DNA of 35,507 nt from Prevotella pallens ATCC 700821 (GCF_000220255.1 NZ_GL982513.1:738134-773640), one strand, 5' to 3'. Shown: positions 8,250 through 16,860, numbered from the stretch's first letter. Numbers and translations are program-made. The notes: generated by a model not told the origin, from the letters alone.

Positions 8250-9563
8250 TTAACAAATGTCCACACGACTTATTTTTGCACCTAATGCATTGAGTCGTTC
8301 TTCAATATTTTCGTAACCACGGTCTATTTGCGATATATTGTCGATACGACTAGTTCCTTGAGCCGACATTGCAGCAATTAATAGAGCAATTCCTGCACGT
8401 ATATCAGGACTCGACATTCTACCTCCTCGCAATGGGCGACTATTATCATGTCCTACTACAACCGCACGATGTGGATCGCAAAGAATAATTTGCGCACCCA
8501 TATCAATCAGCTTATCAACAAAGAATAGGCGGCTTTCGAACATTTTTTGGTGGAAGAGTACACTTCCCTGAGCTTGAGTTGCAACTACTAGTAATACCGA
8601 AATTAGGTCGGGTGTTATACCTGGCCATGGAGCATCGGCAATGGTCATAATGGTTCCATCAATGAAAGTCTCAATATTATAATGTTCTTGACGTGGAATA
8701 AAAAGGTCGTCGCCTTGTTCTTCTATCTGCACACCGAGTCGGCGAAATGTATCGGGAATAATACCAAGACTCTTAATCGAAACATCTTTTATTCTTATAC
8801 CATCGCCTATCATAGCTGCTATTCCAATGAACGAACCTACTTCTATCATATCTGGAAGTATGCGATGTTGAGTTCCTTTTAGAGTTTCAACACCTTCTAT
8901 GGTGAGCAAATTGCTTCCAATACCGCTTATTTTTGCCCCCATAGCATTGAGCATCTTGCACAATTGTTGCAAATAAGGTTCGCAAGCTGCATTATATATA
9001 GTGGTTTTACCTTCAGCAAAGACTGCAGCCATAACGATATTAGCAGTGCCCGTAACCGATGCTTCATCTAAAAGCATATAAGTTCCAACAAGTTTTTCTG
9101 CTTTTAAGTCGTACACGTTGCGCTCTTCTCTATGCTCAAAGTGTGCTCCAAGACTTTTGAAACCAAGAAAGTGAGTATCTAAACGGCGACGTCCAATTTT
9201 ATCGCCTCCAGGTTTTGCTATTGTTGTTTTACCAAACCTACCTAAGAGTGGACCATAAAGCAGAACGCTACCACGCAGAGAAGAGCATTTTTCTACAAAG
9301 GCAGTGCTATCTAAATAGTCTAAATTCACTTCGTTAGCGCAGAACGAGTATTTGTTTTCGTCAAGTTTAGTAACCTTAACACCTATATCTTTGAGTAGCT
9401 TTATAAGGTTTTTTACATCTAAGATATTAGGTATATTGTCAATAACAACCTCTTCACTGGTAAGTAAAGTTGCGCTAATCACTTGTAAAGCTTCGTTCTT
9501 CGCTCCCTGTGGTACGATAGTTCCCGATAAACGATGTCCTCCTTCAATAACAAAACATTCCAT
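8250..9563 (-). CDS. murA: UDP-GlcNAc enolpyruvyl transferase MurA
   Basis: MurA adds enolpyruvate from PEP to UDP-N-acetylglucosamine, the first committed step of peptidoglycan synthesis in the cytoplasm. The 437-residue length is typical. The start motif with AKNEAL (21-26) and the loop PGGDKIGRRRLDTH (118-131) fix the family. In E. coli the loop reads PGGCTIG, where the Cys is C115, the residue attacked by fosfomycin. Here the equivalent position is Asp (D121), as in the naturally fosfomycin-insensitive enzymes of Mycobacterium and Chlamydia. The gene lies 4 bp after the DUF4290 gene. Whether Asp is usual in this genus I cannot check, though I believe it is common in Bacteroidetes. Confidence 0.96.
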   Translation of the reverse strand: MECFVIEGGHRLSGTIVPQGAKNEALQVISATLLTSEEVVIDNIPNILDVKNLIKLLKDIGVKVTKLDENKYSFCANEVNLDYLDSTAFVEKCSSLRGSVLLYGPLLGRFGKTTIAKPGGDKIGRRRLDTHFLGFKSLGAHFEHREERNVYDLKAEKLVGTYMLLDEASVTGTANIVMAAVFAEGKTTIYNAACEPYLQQLCKMLNAMGAKISGIGSNLLTIEGVETLKGTQHRILPDMIEVGSFIGIAAMIGDGIRIKDVSIKSLGIIPDTFRRLGVQIEEQGDDLFIPRQEHYNIETFIDGTIMTIADAPWPGITPDLISVLLVVATQAQGSVLFHQKMFESRLFFVDKLIDMGAQIILCDPHRAVVVGHDNSRPLRGGRMSSPDIRAGIALLIAAMSAQGTSRIDNISQIDRGYENIEERLNALGAKISRVDIC

Positions 9564-9567
9564 AATA

Positions 9568-10170
9568 TTATTTTTTCTTCTTGTTATTGCGTGCTGGTTG
9601 TAAATCTTTTAGATTTATTTTATCGAATTTAAAGGTATCTAAATCCAATTGTATAGCTCCGTCCGTGAAGCGAGCAAGGTCCGAAGCTACTTTCTCATCG
9701 TCTGACGAACCATGTCCCCATTGTATTAAACAACGTTTCATCTGGTTTGCAACCAACTTAACGAGTTCGTCTTTCTCGTCTCCATCTTCCATTGTTTTTA
9801 GCTGATCGAATAGTTCGAACATCATTTTTCCATAATGGCGAACAGGTATTCTTGACATTGGGTAGGACATTGGTTTCGGCTTTGTTGTAATTTTTAGAGC
9901 TTGCGAAACATCAAATGGATAGTCTATGTCTAACTTAAAGTCAGCCATAATAGCCAAATGGTCCCACAATTTCTGCTCATAGTCAGTGTTTTCTCTACTT
10001 TGTGGGTTCATTCTATCCATAATAGAAACAATAGTTTCGGCACATTGTTGGCGCTCTTCCTTTGTTGGTAGGTCTACACAGTAGTTCACCATATCTTGTA
10101 TTTCGCGTCCATATTCAGGCAACAATAGTTTTTTGCGCTGAGTATTATAGTCCAATCCCTCTATCTCCAT
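9568..10170 (-). CDS. DUF4290 family protein
   Basis: This 200-residue protein belongs to DUF4290, a Bacteroidetes family of unknown function. The start MEIEGLDYNTQRKKLLLPEYGR and the central segment around MSRIPVRHYGKMM look typical of the family as I remember it. It is mainly helical, with a Lys-rich tail (NNKKKK at the C-terminus) and no signal peptide or membrane segment. It lies 4 bp upstream of murA, and this pairing is common in the phylum, so a link to cell-wall or division control is possible but not shown. It follows tsaB by 52 bp. Confidence 0.85.
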   Translation of the reverse strand: MEIEGLDYNTQRKKLLLPEYGREIQDMVNYCVDLPTKEERQQCAETIVSIMDRMNPQSRENTDYEQKLWDHLAIMADFKLDIDYPFDVSQALKITTKPKPMSYPMSRIPVRHYGKMMFELFDQLKTMEDGDEKDELVKLVANQMKRCLIQWGHGSSDDEKVASDLARFTDGAIQLDLDTFKFDKINLKDLQPARNNKKKK

Positions 10171-10222
10171 TCTACTATTTCTTTTTATTCTGTTTCGTTT
10201 CTTTTTTATTTTCTACCTTTAT

Positions 10223-10915
10223 TTATAATAGAGGCTTTGCTTGTTTTGCTACAAAGTCTTTTAAATACATCGGAACGAAATATGCTACATCTTCATATTG
10301 TCCTAATGCTATTCGCTTTTCTGCTAATGGAAGCATATTCTTAGCTAAAGGTTCAATACCTTTTATTAGGTGTGCGTTTGGGTGATTGATAGTTTCCATA
10401 CATTTCTCAGCACCATTACCAAAGAAGTATACAGGACCTTTGTCAAGATATTCTTTATAGGTATTCTCGTCTACAACATCGGCTTGGATAGACCGAACCT
10501 CGTGTAAAGCACGGTCGAACACCTGAGCATACACTTCCATACGGCGTGCATCAATCATTGGAACAAGCAATGCGTTGTCTTCTATTTCCTCGTGATGTAA
10601 CAGTACTGGCACACAAAGAAGCTCTAATGTGGGCACTGCTATAAGTTTTATATTAGTTCCATAGCATACTCCTTTTGCCATAGAGGTTCCTATGCGAAGC
10701 CCCGTGTACGAACCAGGACCACTACTTACTGCTACTGCATCAACTGGAATGGCATGGCTATCGGCAAACGATAGAGCCTCATCAACGAACTTTCCTAATT
10801 GTTCGCAATGGGTAGGACCATTATGATCCTCCTCTGTAAATATGCAAGCACCATCTTCGCTTAGTGCCACAGAGCACACATTAGTGCTTGTTTCTATGTT
10901 TAATATGCACGACAT
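10223..10915 (-). CDS. tsaB: tRNA threonylcarbamoyladenosine protein TsaB
   Basis: TsaB is the non-catalytic partner of TsaD in making the t6A modification of ANN-decoding tRNAs. The 230 residues show the ASKHA-type start MSCILNIETSTNVCSVAL and the family motif SSGPGSYTGLRIG near residues 64-76. It is the first gene of the long minus-strand run. A TATCTTTG box lies 39 bp upstream. The remaining nine genes follow with gaps of 3-52 bp and no terminator that I can see, so a single long operon is plausible, perhaps with internal promoters. Confidence 0.93.
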   Translation of the reverse strand: MSCILNIETSTNVCSVALSEDGACIFTEEDHNGPTHCEQLGKFVDEALSFADSHAIPVDAVAVSSGPGSYTGLRIGTSMAKGVCYGTNIKLIAVPTLELLCVPVLLHHEEIEDNALLVPMIDARRMEVYAQVFDRALHEVRSIQADVVDENTYKEYLDKGPVYFFGNGAEKCMETINHPNAHLIKGIEPLAKNMLPLAEKRIALGQYEDVAYFVPMYLKDFVAKQAKPLL

Positions 10916-10953
10916 CTTTTGTTTTACTTTTGCTTTCTTATCTATACAACTTG

Positions 10954-10961
10954 CAAAGATA
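10954..10961 (-). promoter_or_regulatory. Candidate -7 box for the tsaB operon
   Basis: On the minus strand this reads TATCTTTG, an exact match to the Bacteroidetes -7 element TAnnTTTG. It lies about 39 bp before the tsaB start codon. I see no good TTTG -33 element at 19-21 bp, so the promoter is only partly supported. Confidence 0.45.
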
Positions 10962-11260
10962 CTATTAAATTTTTAATTAATCTATCTTTATCCAACTGAA
11001 AATAGATTAAACTATGAAAGTAGAATGCAACTTTGATAAAATAGATGTCTTGCTTCGGTAAATCTTTGATGTGCGAAACTATAATCTTCTATACTGTAAA
11101 CAAATTTACTCTCTATGCGAAGTGTGAACACAATGCTGCTAATTTTACATTTGCTGTGTTGCAGTATTGCCTATATATATGTATTAGTTAGCATATATAG
11201 AGAAATCTATATCGATAGTAAAGAATTAGTGTTAAATAATTAAAAATGTTAGTATCAAAA

Positions 11261-11292
11261 TTTGTCGCCCAATAAAACATTTCCTACATTTG
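11261..11292 (+). promoter_or_regulatory. Consensus Bacteroidetes promoter
   Basis: A TTTG at 11261-11264 and TACATTTG at 11285-11292, 20 bp apart, match both elements of the Bacteroidetes primary sigma factor promoter exactly. The predicted transcript starts near 11300, leaving a leader of about 100 nt before the ATG at 11405. A leader of this length leaves room for post-transcriptional control, but I see no riboswitch. Confidence 0.75.
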
Positions 11293-11404
11293 CAATTGTA
11301 GAAAAGCAAATGTCTCTGTTTTGTGTAAGCTGAGAATGCCTTTTACAAGATAATAGCAATAGATTTTTAAAGAACAAATATTATATCACTTAAACATTTA
11401 AATT

Positions 11405-12193
11405 ATGAAGAAACTATTACTCCTTGCTCTCGTAGCAATTTTGGGCGTTAGTGTACAAGCACAAAACGATCCTACAGTTATTAAAGACCAGCCAGCTGGT
11501 ACTCTAACAACCTACAAACGTGTTAGCGGTAAGATGTTTGCCTACCAAAAAGGTGAGGACGGTAAGCAGAAACTTTCTTTGTTTGACCTTGCAAAATTGG
11601 CAGAAAATGGACAGCCAGCAGGCGATTTGCTTATGGTTACAGCTGCTGATGGCAAGACTGTTTATCTGAAGAACGCACTTACTTTCGGTACTTATATTGA
11701 TGGTGATCCATTCAACGCTTGGATAAAAGGTACAAAGGATGGCAACGTTATTACTATTCCTGCAGGTCAATACATATACTACGGAGAACTTCAAAATGGC
11801 TCTAAAGCTGGTATCCAGGTAGGTTATATGGAATTAAAAGATGGACAAATACAACCTATAGACGACCCTATTAAGTTCTATGTTGATGGCGCTTCTATTA
11901 AACTTGGCGAAACATACATGGAAGGTCAAACAATGGACGACTTAAAGTTAAAGATGTTAGGTGGCTATTGGAGCGACGAAAAGTCTCTCTTCTGTGGCGA
12001 TCTTGAGACAGTATTTACTACTGATCCTAATGGTATCGAAACTGTTGCAGCTGGTGCAAACAAGCAGGTTGTAGGCGAAACATACTTCGATCTCTCTGGT
12101 CGCAAGCTGTCTAAGGCTGGTAAGGGTGTATCTATCAAGTCTGTTAAGTTTGCTGATGGTACAACAAAGTCTGTAAAATACATCGGTAAATAA
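11405..12193 (+). CDS. Secreted protein, Prevotella-type C-terminal repeat
   Basis: This 262-residue protein has a clear signal peptide (MKKLLLLALVAILGVSVQAQ, likely cleaved after residue 19) and no lipobox. The mature part is rich in Gly, Asp and Thr and looks all-beta. The C-terminal region carries YFDLSGRKLSKAGKGVSIKS (residues 226-245), close to the LxGRxVxxxxxGxYIxxG tail found on many secreted Bacteroidetes proteins. Here it is followed by a short extra strand pair that ends YIGK. I do not recognise a specific function. It stands alone between a strong promoter and a strong terminator, which suggests high expression. The tail resembles type IX secretion-like or surface-attachment regions, but a true sorting domain is longer. 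Confidence 0.75.
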   Translation: MKKLLLLALVAILGVSVQAQNDPTVIKDQPAGTLTTYKRVSGKMFAYQKGEDGKQKLSLFDLAKLAENGQPAGDLLMVTAADGKTVYLKNALTFGTYIDGDPFNAWIKGTKDGNVITIPAGQYIYYGELQNGSKAGIQVGYMELKDGQIQPIDDPIKFYVDGASIKLGETYMEGQTMDDLKLKMLGGYWSDEKSLFCGDLETVFTTDPNGIETVAAGANKQVVGETYFDLSGRKLSKAGKGVSIKSVKFADGTTKSVKYIGK

Positions 12194-12232
12194 TTAGCGA
12201 TAGTATAATAATTAGTGAAAAAATATATTATC

Positions 12233-12270
12233 AGGGGTGTCTCTTTTAAAAGAGGCGCCCCTATTTTTTT
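12233..12270 (+). terminator. Rho-independent terminator
   Basis: Arms AGGGGTGTCTCTTTT (12233-12247) and AAAAGAGGCGCCCCT (12248-12262) pair along their length with two G-U wobbles, followed by a run of seven T at 12264-12270. The hairpin lies 40 bp after the stop of the secreted-protein gene and ends its transcript. Confidence 0.85.
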
Positions 12271-12529
12271 GTACCAATTTATAAAGATACTTGTTATAAT
12301 AGCAATAGCCATGATGTTTTTATATATAAAGGCGATAAATGGTAGAGTGCATTATAAATATATTTCGGAAGCATATTTTTTGGACAACTAATTTTCCATT
12401 ACCGTTGTACAAGTACTATATGCTATCTCTGAAGAGTGTGTACAGTTGTATTTAAACCCGAATCTCGGTAATTAAGCCACAATATAGTTCTTATTATTAG
12501 GGTGTTGTTTCCTAACATTGTTTATTTTC

Positions 12530-12574
12530 TTATCGGCATCTTGCCTGTCTTCGTAACCTGGCGTAGCCCGCTAC
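12530..12574 (+). repeat. Dispersed 45-bp repeat, copy A
   Basis: This copy matches 23951-23995 at 34 of 45 positions without gaps. Most of the differences are transitions. Both copies contain TAAC, a short spacer and a palindromic core. Here the core is CGTAGC-CC-GCTACG (12562-12575). In the other copy it is TGTAGT-CC-GCTACA, so the outer pair changes from C-G to T-A together. That is the pattern expected of a conserved hairpin or dyad site. Confidence 0.6.
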
Positions 12575-12755
12575 GTATGCGTTGTAAAGGCATACAATCT
12601 GCTCAATAATAAAACAAAAATATGTTTAAGCTCTAATAACCGTTTTGGGTTAAACCTTGTAATCTGCGTTGATACATTGGTTTTATTGTGGTTTTCTAAT
12701 GTTGCTATTCTAATTAAATATGCATTGCGTATTAGCAATACTCTGTTTCTGTGCT

Positions 12756-12843
12756 ATTATTTACACGTAAGTAAAACTTTACTTACGTGTAAATAAAACT
12801 TTACTTACGTGTAAGTAGAACTTTACTTACGTGTAAGTAAAAC
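12756..12843. repeat. 22-bp dyad tandem array, four units
   Basis: Four units of exactly 22 bp lie head to tail at 12756-12777, 12778-12799, 12800-12821 and 12822-12843. The last unit is a perfect dyad with 9-bp arms TTTACTTAC and GTAAGTAAA around GT, followed by AC. Units 2 and 3 differ by one base each in the right arm, and unit 1 is degenerate (four differences). The unit junctions also form a smaller dyad, GTAAA-AC-TTTAC. It lies in a convergent intergenic region. There are no unique spacers, so it is not a CRISPR array. It may be a protein-binding array, a remnant of a mobile repeat or a DNA structural element. Confidence 0.85.
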
Positions 12844-12978
12844 TATTTCTGACTGTATTCAATGGCTTAACTTCTGAATAAAATTATACGGACATATATG
12901 TTATGTGGAAGTATATAGTGGGATTGGTGTTGTGCAAAAAACTAAATTCTTGGAGCCTTTAATAGTGGTTTTTGGCTT

Positions 12979-13026
12979 AAAAAAACATCTGCTGAATAGT
13001 GTTTAAACGAACCATTCAGCAGATGT
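12979..13026 (-). terminator. Terminator of the malQ-susB-pulA-susA operon
   Basis: The 13-bp arms ACATCTGCTGAAT (12985-12997) and ATTCAGCAGATGT (13014-13026) are perfect complements with a 16-nt loop. On the minus strand the hairpin is followed by seven T (12979-12985). It lies about 58 bp after the susA stop, so it ends the alpha-glucan operon. Confidence 0.85.
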
Positions 13027-13083
13027 ATTGTAGAGTTGTGTTTCTTTTGTAGAAATGTGTTTATCTAACGTAAAGTGTTTTCG

Positions 13084-14934
13084 TTAAAATTCTAACACCA
13101 TTGTTTGGCGCGCTTTTAGTGGAACATCTGCCGATAGCGATACACTTTCTCCTGTGCAGACATCGTGAGCAGTTGTGTTGTTTCCAATAATTTCTGCATA
13201 GCGTTTCACTTCCAATTTGCCCGATGTGTTGCGCCCATTAATAACAGTCATTACGGTTCTGCCATTATATTGACGTGTTACTACATAGATGCCGTGCCAT
13301 GGAATGAACTGAATTTGCTTACCATGAACAATAACGTCGTTACCTTTGCGCCAATGGAGTAGGCGAGCGGTCCAGTCGAACATAGCGTTCTCTGCGGCAG
13401 TGCGTCCTTTGCGTGTAAATTTATTTGCTTTATCGCCAGGGAATCCACCAGGGAAATCTTTGCGAACATTGCCATCGGTAACTTCTTTTGTACCATTCAT
13501 TAATATTTCTGTACCATAATAAAGTTGTGGAATGCGCCTCATAGTTAGCAGTAGAGCGTATGCTTGCTTCAGTGCTAAAGTATCTTTGCCGTTTTCAAGA
13601 AAGCGGTCGGTATCGTGATTTTCTATAAATGCCATTACGCTGGCTGGGTTTGGGTAAAGATAATCGTAACAGAGCACGTTGTAAATACGGTTAAATCCTT
13701 TCCACCAATCGTCAGTTTCTTCGTTTTTAGCCATCGAAAGGCGGTCGAAGAAAGCAAAGTCCATAACGGTTTTCAAGTAACTGTTTTCGTTTGTTAGCTT
13801 GCTATCTTTTTGCCAAGCAGCAGTGTAGGCAGGTTCGGTTACCCATGTTTCTCCTACCGTATTGAAGTTAGGGTATTCCAAATTAATGTGTTTCATCCAG
13901 TCTGCCATTGCTTTTCGGTCGGCGTATGGATAAGTATCCATTCTAATACCATCTATTCCAACAGTTTCAATCCACCATATTGAATTTTGAATGAGATATT
14001 TCATTACGTGCGGATTGCGTTGATTAAGGTCGGGCATCGACCTTACAAACCACCCATCTACAGTTTCGGCTTTATCAATTTTGCTAGCGTATGGGTCGAG
14101 TACTGGTGTAAGTTTGTACGAAGTTTGTAGTGCATAGTTTGGACTATTGAACCAATCTTTTGCAGGAACATCTTTGTTCCATATATGATAGTCGCCACAA
14201 TGGTTGAAAATCATATCCATTACCACCTTCAGTCCACGTTTGTGGCAAGCGTCTGTCAGTGCTTTGTAGTCGGCATTAGTGCCAAAACGTGGGTCTACCC
14301 TGTAGTAGTCGGTAGTGGCATATCCGTGATATGTGCTAGATTTTCCACCATCAGCAGGTCTATCGTTCTCTAAAACAGGTGTAAACCAAAGAGCAGTAAC
14401 GCCTAAGTCGGTAAAGTAGTCAAGATGTTGCATAATTCCAGCAATATCTCCACCGTGTCTAAGACTTGGTTCGTTGCGATTGCAAAGTTGGTCTTGCATA
14501 CCTTTTACAATGTCGTTCTTTGGGTTGCCATTAGCAAAACGGTCGGGCATAAGCATATAAAGAACGTCTGAATTGTCGAATCCTTTACGTTCGTCTCCGC
14601 TCATTTCTCGGTTTAGCAAGGCATATTTCACAGTTGTAGTTTGCTTTCCTATTTTGAAATCAATGTTCATAGTTCCTGCTTGTGCATCTTTTAAATTAAG
14701 ATATATAAGCAGATAGTTAGGCGAATCGAGCCGAACAAGCGAATCTATATGCACGTTAGGATAGTTTGTTGTTACTTCTGCGTTGCGTATATTAGCACCA
14801 TACGCCATTAGCTGTAACGATGCATCTTTCATTCCCACAAACCAATTGGTAGGGTCTATTTTCTTAATCTCAATTTTTGCATTGCTTGTAATCATCAGAG
14901 AGCAGAGAGCTATCAATAAAAATAATCGTTTCAT
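13084..14934 (-). CDS. susA: SusA-like neopullulanase, GH13
   Basis: This is a periplasmic alpha-amylase-family enzyme of the SusA/cyclomaltodextrinase type that cuts malto-oligosaccharides and pullulan. It has 616 residues, nearly the length of Bacteroides SusA (617). There is a signal peptide (residues 1-19), an N-terminal cyclomaltodextrinase-type beta domain (about 20-115), and the catalytic barrel with nucleophile D333 in GIRMDTYPYAD, acid/base E362 in GETW and D441 in FIENHDTDR. A C-terminal beta domain follows. No lipobox is present, so it is periplasmic and not surface-exposed like SusG. It starts 9 bp after pulA, is the last gene of the operon, and is followed by a strong terminator. 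Confidence 0.9.
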   Translation of the reverse strand: MKRLFLLIALCSLMITSNAKIEIKKIDPTNWFVGMKDASLQLMAYGANIRNAEVTTNYPNVHIDSLVRLDSPNYLLIYLNLKDAQAGTMNIDFKIGKQTTTVKYALLNREMSGDERKGFDNSDVLYMLMPDRFANGNPKNDIVKGMQDQLCNRNEPSLRHGGDIAGIMQHLDYFTDLGVTALWFTPVLENDRPADGGKSSTYHGYATTDYYRVDPRFGTNADYKALTDACHKRGLKVVMDMIFNHCGDYHIWNKDVPAKDWFNSPNYALQTSYKLTPVLDPYASKIDKAETVDGWFVRSMPDLNQRNPHVMKYLIQNSIWWIETVGIDGIRMDTYPYADRKAMADWMKHINLEYPNFNTVGETWVTEPAYTAAWQKDSKLTNENSYLKTVMDFAFFDRLSMAKNEETDDWWKGFNRIYNVLCYDYLYPNPASVMAFIENHDTDRFLENGKDTLALKQAYALLLTMRRIPQLYYGTEILMNGTKEVTDGNVRKDFPGGFPGDKANKFTRKGRTAAENAMFDWTARLLHWRKGNDVIVHGKQIQFIPWHGIYVVTRQYNGRTVMTVINGRNTSGKLEVKRYAEIIGNNTTAHDVCTGESVSLSADVPLKARQTMVLEF

Positions 14935-14943
14935 ATTGGTAGT

Positions 14944-16860
14944 TTAATCGTGTAAAATAAGTGCTGTTTGTGCGTCGATGGTTATTTCGCCACCTTCCAT
15001 TTCTCCATTTCCACCTTCGTTTATCACGCCATTATTGGCAACAATAGTATATTTGCCTTTTGGAATATTAATGCTTTGTATTGTGTTGTTTCCGTTTAAC
15101 ACAACATAAATGTTATTCCATTTGTCGCCACCAGCATGGTCTTTCAGTCGGAAAGCCACCAAGCAATCGTGCTGTGTTGGCAGAAATTCAAGATGTTTGC
15201 GTACTAGTTCTGCATTGCCCAGTCTAAAAGCAGGGTGGTTTTTGCGCATCTGAATTAAGCCTTTATAGTAGTTGAATAGTTGTGGATACTTCTTTAAGTT
15301 GTTCCAATCCAGATGATTTATCTCGTCGGGTGAGTTGAATGAGTTGTGCACACCTTTCTTATCGCGAAGCATTTCTTCTCCAGAGAGCATAAAAGGAATG
15401 CCTTGCGAGGTGAAGATGGCAGTTTGTGCAAGTTCATCTAAGCGTATAAGTTCATCTAAATCGTATTCAGTCTCTGGTATCGATGCTTTTAAACGGTCTG
15501 TTAAACACATATCGTCGTGACAGCTAACATACGAAATCATTTGTGTAGGTTGATTTGCCCATGGTTCTTTGGTGTAGTTTACTTTAGTGTAATCTATCTG
15601 TGGGTGAGCAATCATACCTGCTATTCCAGCTTTAATGCTTTCTTCAAATCCTGGAACTCCTCCTAGAAAGGCAGCCTGTTTGTTGTCAGAGAATGGACCA
15701 CGGAGAGCATCGCGCAATTCATCAGAGAAAGCAGCAATATCTGGCATCTGCTTTATGTGTGCCTTAAGAGCTAGTTTCTCGGTAGGATAAGCACAAGTTC
15801 CAGCTGTCCAGCCTTCGCCGTAAATGAAGATGTTAGGGTCGATTGCAGACAACTCTTTCCGGATAATATTCATTGTTTCAATATCATGAATACCCATAAG
15901 ATCCACTCGGAACCCATCAATATGATATTCATTAACCCAATATTTCATACTTTCGAGCATAAATTGTCGCATTAACGACTTTTCAGAAGCAGTTTCGTTT
16001 CCACAGCCAGAACCATTACTTGGTTTTCCATCAGCCGTATATCTATAGTATGCCATAGGGAAAGTACGGTCGAAATTTCCTCCAGCTATATCGAAAGTAT
16101 GGTTATAAACCACGTCGAGAATAACACGAATACCCGCTTTATGCAGGGCTTGTACCATTTGTTTAAATTCTAAAATGCGTCGTGTAGGTTGCTCCGCATC
16201 GAACGAATAGCTACCTTCTGGAACGTTATAGTTTAGAGGGTCGTAGCCCCAATTGTATTGAGGAGTTGTTGTATTCGATTCATCAATAGATGCAAAGTCG
16301 AACGATGGTAGAATATGCACAGCGTTTACGCCCAACTCTTTTAAATGTTTTATAGCCTTTTGTTCGGTAAGCGCAAGAAATTTGCCCTTATTTACAAGAC
16401 CAGAAGAAGGGTCAATAGAGAAGTCTCTGTGGTGCATTTCGTATATAATAAGGTCTGCAGGATTCTTCAAAGTCAGGCGATGGTCGTTGTTCCAGCCAGT
16501 TGGATTGGTAGTTTGCATATCTACTATTGCGCCACGATGTCCATTTATGCCAACCGCTTTGGCAAAAACGCCAGGTGTTTCACCTCGTCCAATGTCGAAC
16601 GTATAGAACTTTCCTTTCAAATCTCCATTGATAGTAGTTTCCCAAACATTCGTAGCTGTTTGCTTCATTTTTATCTTTTTTATTGCATTGCCACCCCTTC
16701 CTGTGTCGTATATACGCAGTATAGGCTTTTTGGGAGCATTCAGTTTGAACGTAGTTTGCTTTGGAGAGTAGCTAACTTCGTTAAAAACACTTTGTGCTTG
16801 TACTGTTAGTGCGAGCAGAAAAGTAGTCATTAGCGTGAAAATACTATATTTTAGTTTCAT
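14944..16860 (-). CDS. pulA: Type I pullulanase, GH13
   Basis: This enzyme hydrolyses alpha-1,6 branch points in pullulan and limit dextrins. The type I pullulanase signature YNWGYDP is at residues 202-208. The nucleophile is D320 in DGFRVDLMG, the acid/base E349 in YGEGW, and the third acidic residue lies in SCHDDM. An N-terminal CBM48-like beta domain spans about 25-130. The signal peptide (MKLKYSIFTLMTTFLLALTVQAQ) has no lipobox, so a periplasmic site is likely. At 638 residues it has no extra surface-binding modules. It lies 43 bp after susB and 9 bp before susA, giving the operon debranching activity. Confidence 0.93.
   Translation of the reverse strand: MKLKYSIFTLMTTFLLALTVQAQSVFNEVSYSPKQTTFKLNAPKKPILRIYDTGRGGNAIKKIKMKQTATNVWETTINGDLKGKFYTFDIGRGETPGVFAKAVGINGHRGAIVDMQTTNPTGWNNDHRLTLKNPADLIIYEMHHRDFSIDPSSGLVNKGKFLALTEQKAIKHLKELGVNAVHILPSFDFASIDESNTTTPQYNWGYDPLNYNVPEGSYSFDAEQPTRRILEFKQMVQALHKAGIRVILDVVYNHTFDIAGGNFDRTFPMAYYRYTADGKPSNGSGCGNETASEKSLMRQFMLESMKYWVNEYHIDGFRVDLMGIHDIETMNIIRKELSAIDPNIFIYGEGWTAGTCAYPTEKLALKAHIKQMPDIAAFSDELRDALRGPFSDNKQAAFLGGVPGFEESIKAGIAGMIAHPQIDYTKVNYTKEPWANQPTQMISYVSCHDDMCLTDRLKASIPETEYDLDELIRLDELAQTAIFTSQGIPFMLSGEEMLRDKKGVHNSFNSPDEINHLDWNNLKKYPQLFNYYKGLIQMRKNHPAFRLGNAELVRKHLEFLPTQHDCLVAFRLKDHAGGDKWNNIYVVLNGNNTIQSINIPKGKYTIVANNGVINEGGNGEMEGGEITIDAQTALILHD

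Larger units (their letters stand above)
10916..11404. other. Divergent intergenic region, tsaB to secreted gene
   Basis: This 489-bp region separates tsaB (minus) from the secreted protein gene (plus). It holds the candidate tsaB -7 box and a full consensus promoter for the plus-strand gene. An AT-only inverted repeat lies around 11172-11200 (CTATATATATG and CATATATAG) and may form a weak hairpin. I see no RNA gene or further ORF. Confidence 0.55.
12194..13083. other. Convergent intergenic region with repeats
   Basis: This 890-bp region lies between the secreted-protein gene (plus) and susA (minus). It holds a terminator for each side, one copy of a dispersed 45-bp repeat (12530-12574), and a four-unit 22-bp dyad array (12756-12843). 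I see no ORF with protein-like composition and no RNA gene. The remainder is AT-rich and unexplained. Confidence 0.6.

Noticed and set aside
8237..8266. Upstream start for rimM
   Set aside because: It overlaps the end of murA; the family similarity begins at the Met at 8236.
11172..11200. AT-only inverted repeat as a terminator or riboswitch
   Set aside because: There is no GC in the stem and no T-run, and it lies upstream of the promoter of the next gene.
12756..12843. CRISPR array
   Set aside because: The units abut with no unique spacers and no cas genes are present.
16345..16809. Plus-strand 154-codon frame opposite pulA
   Set aside because: It is antisense to the conserved pullulanase barrel and its composition is that of a frame shadow.
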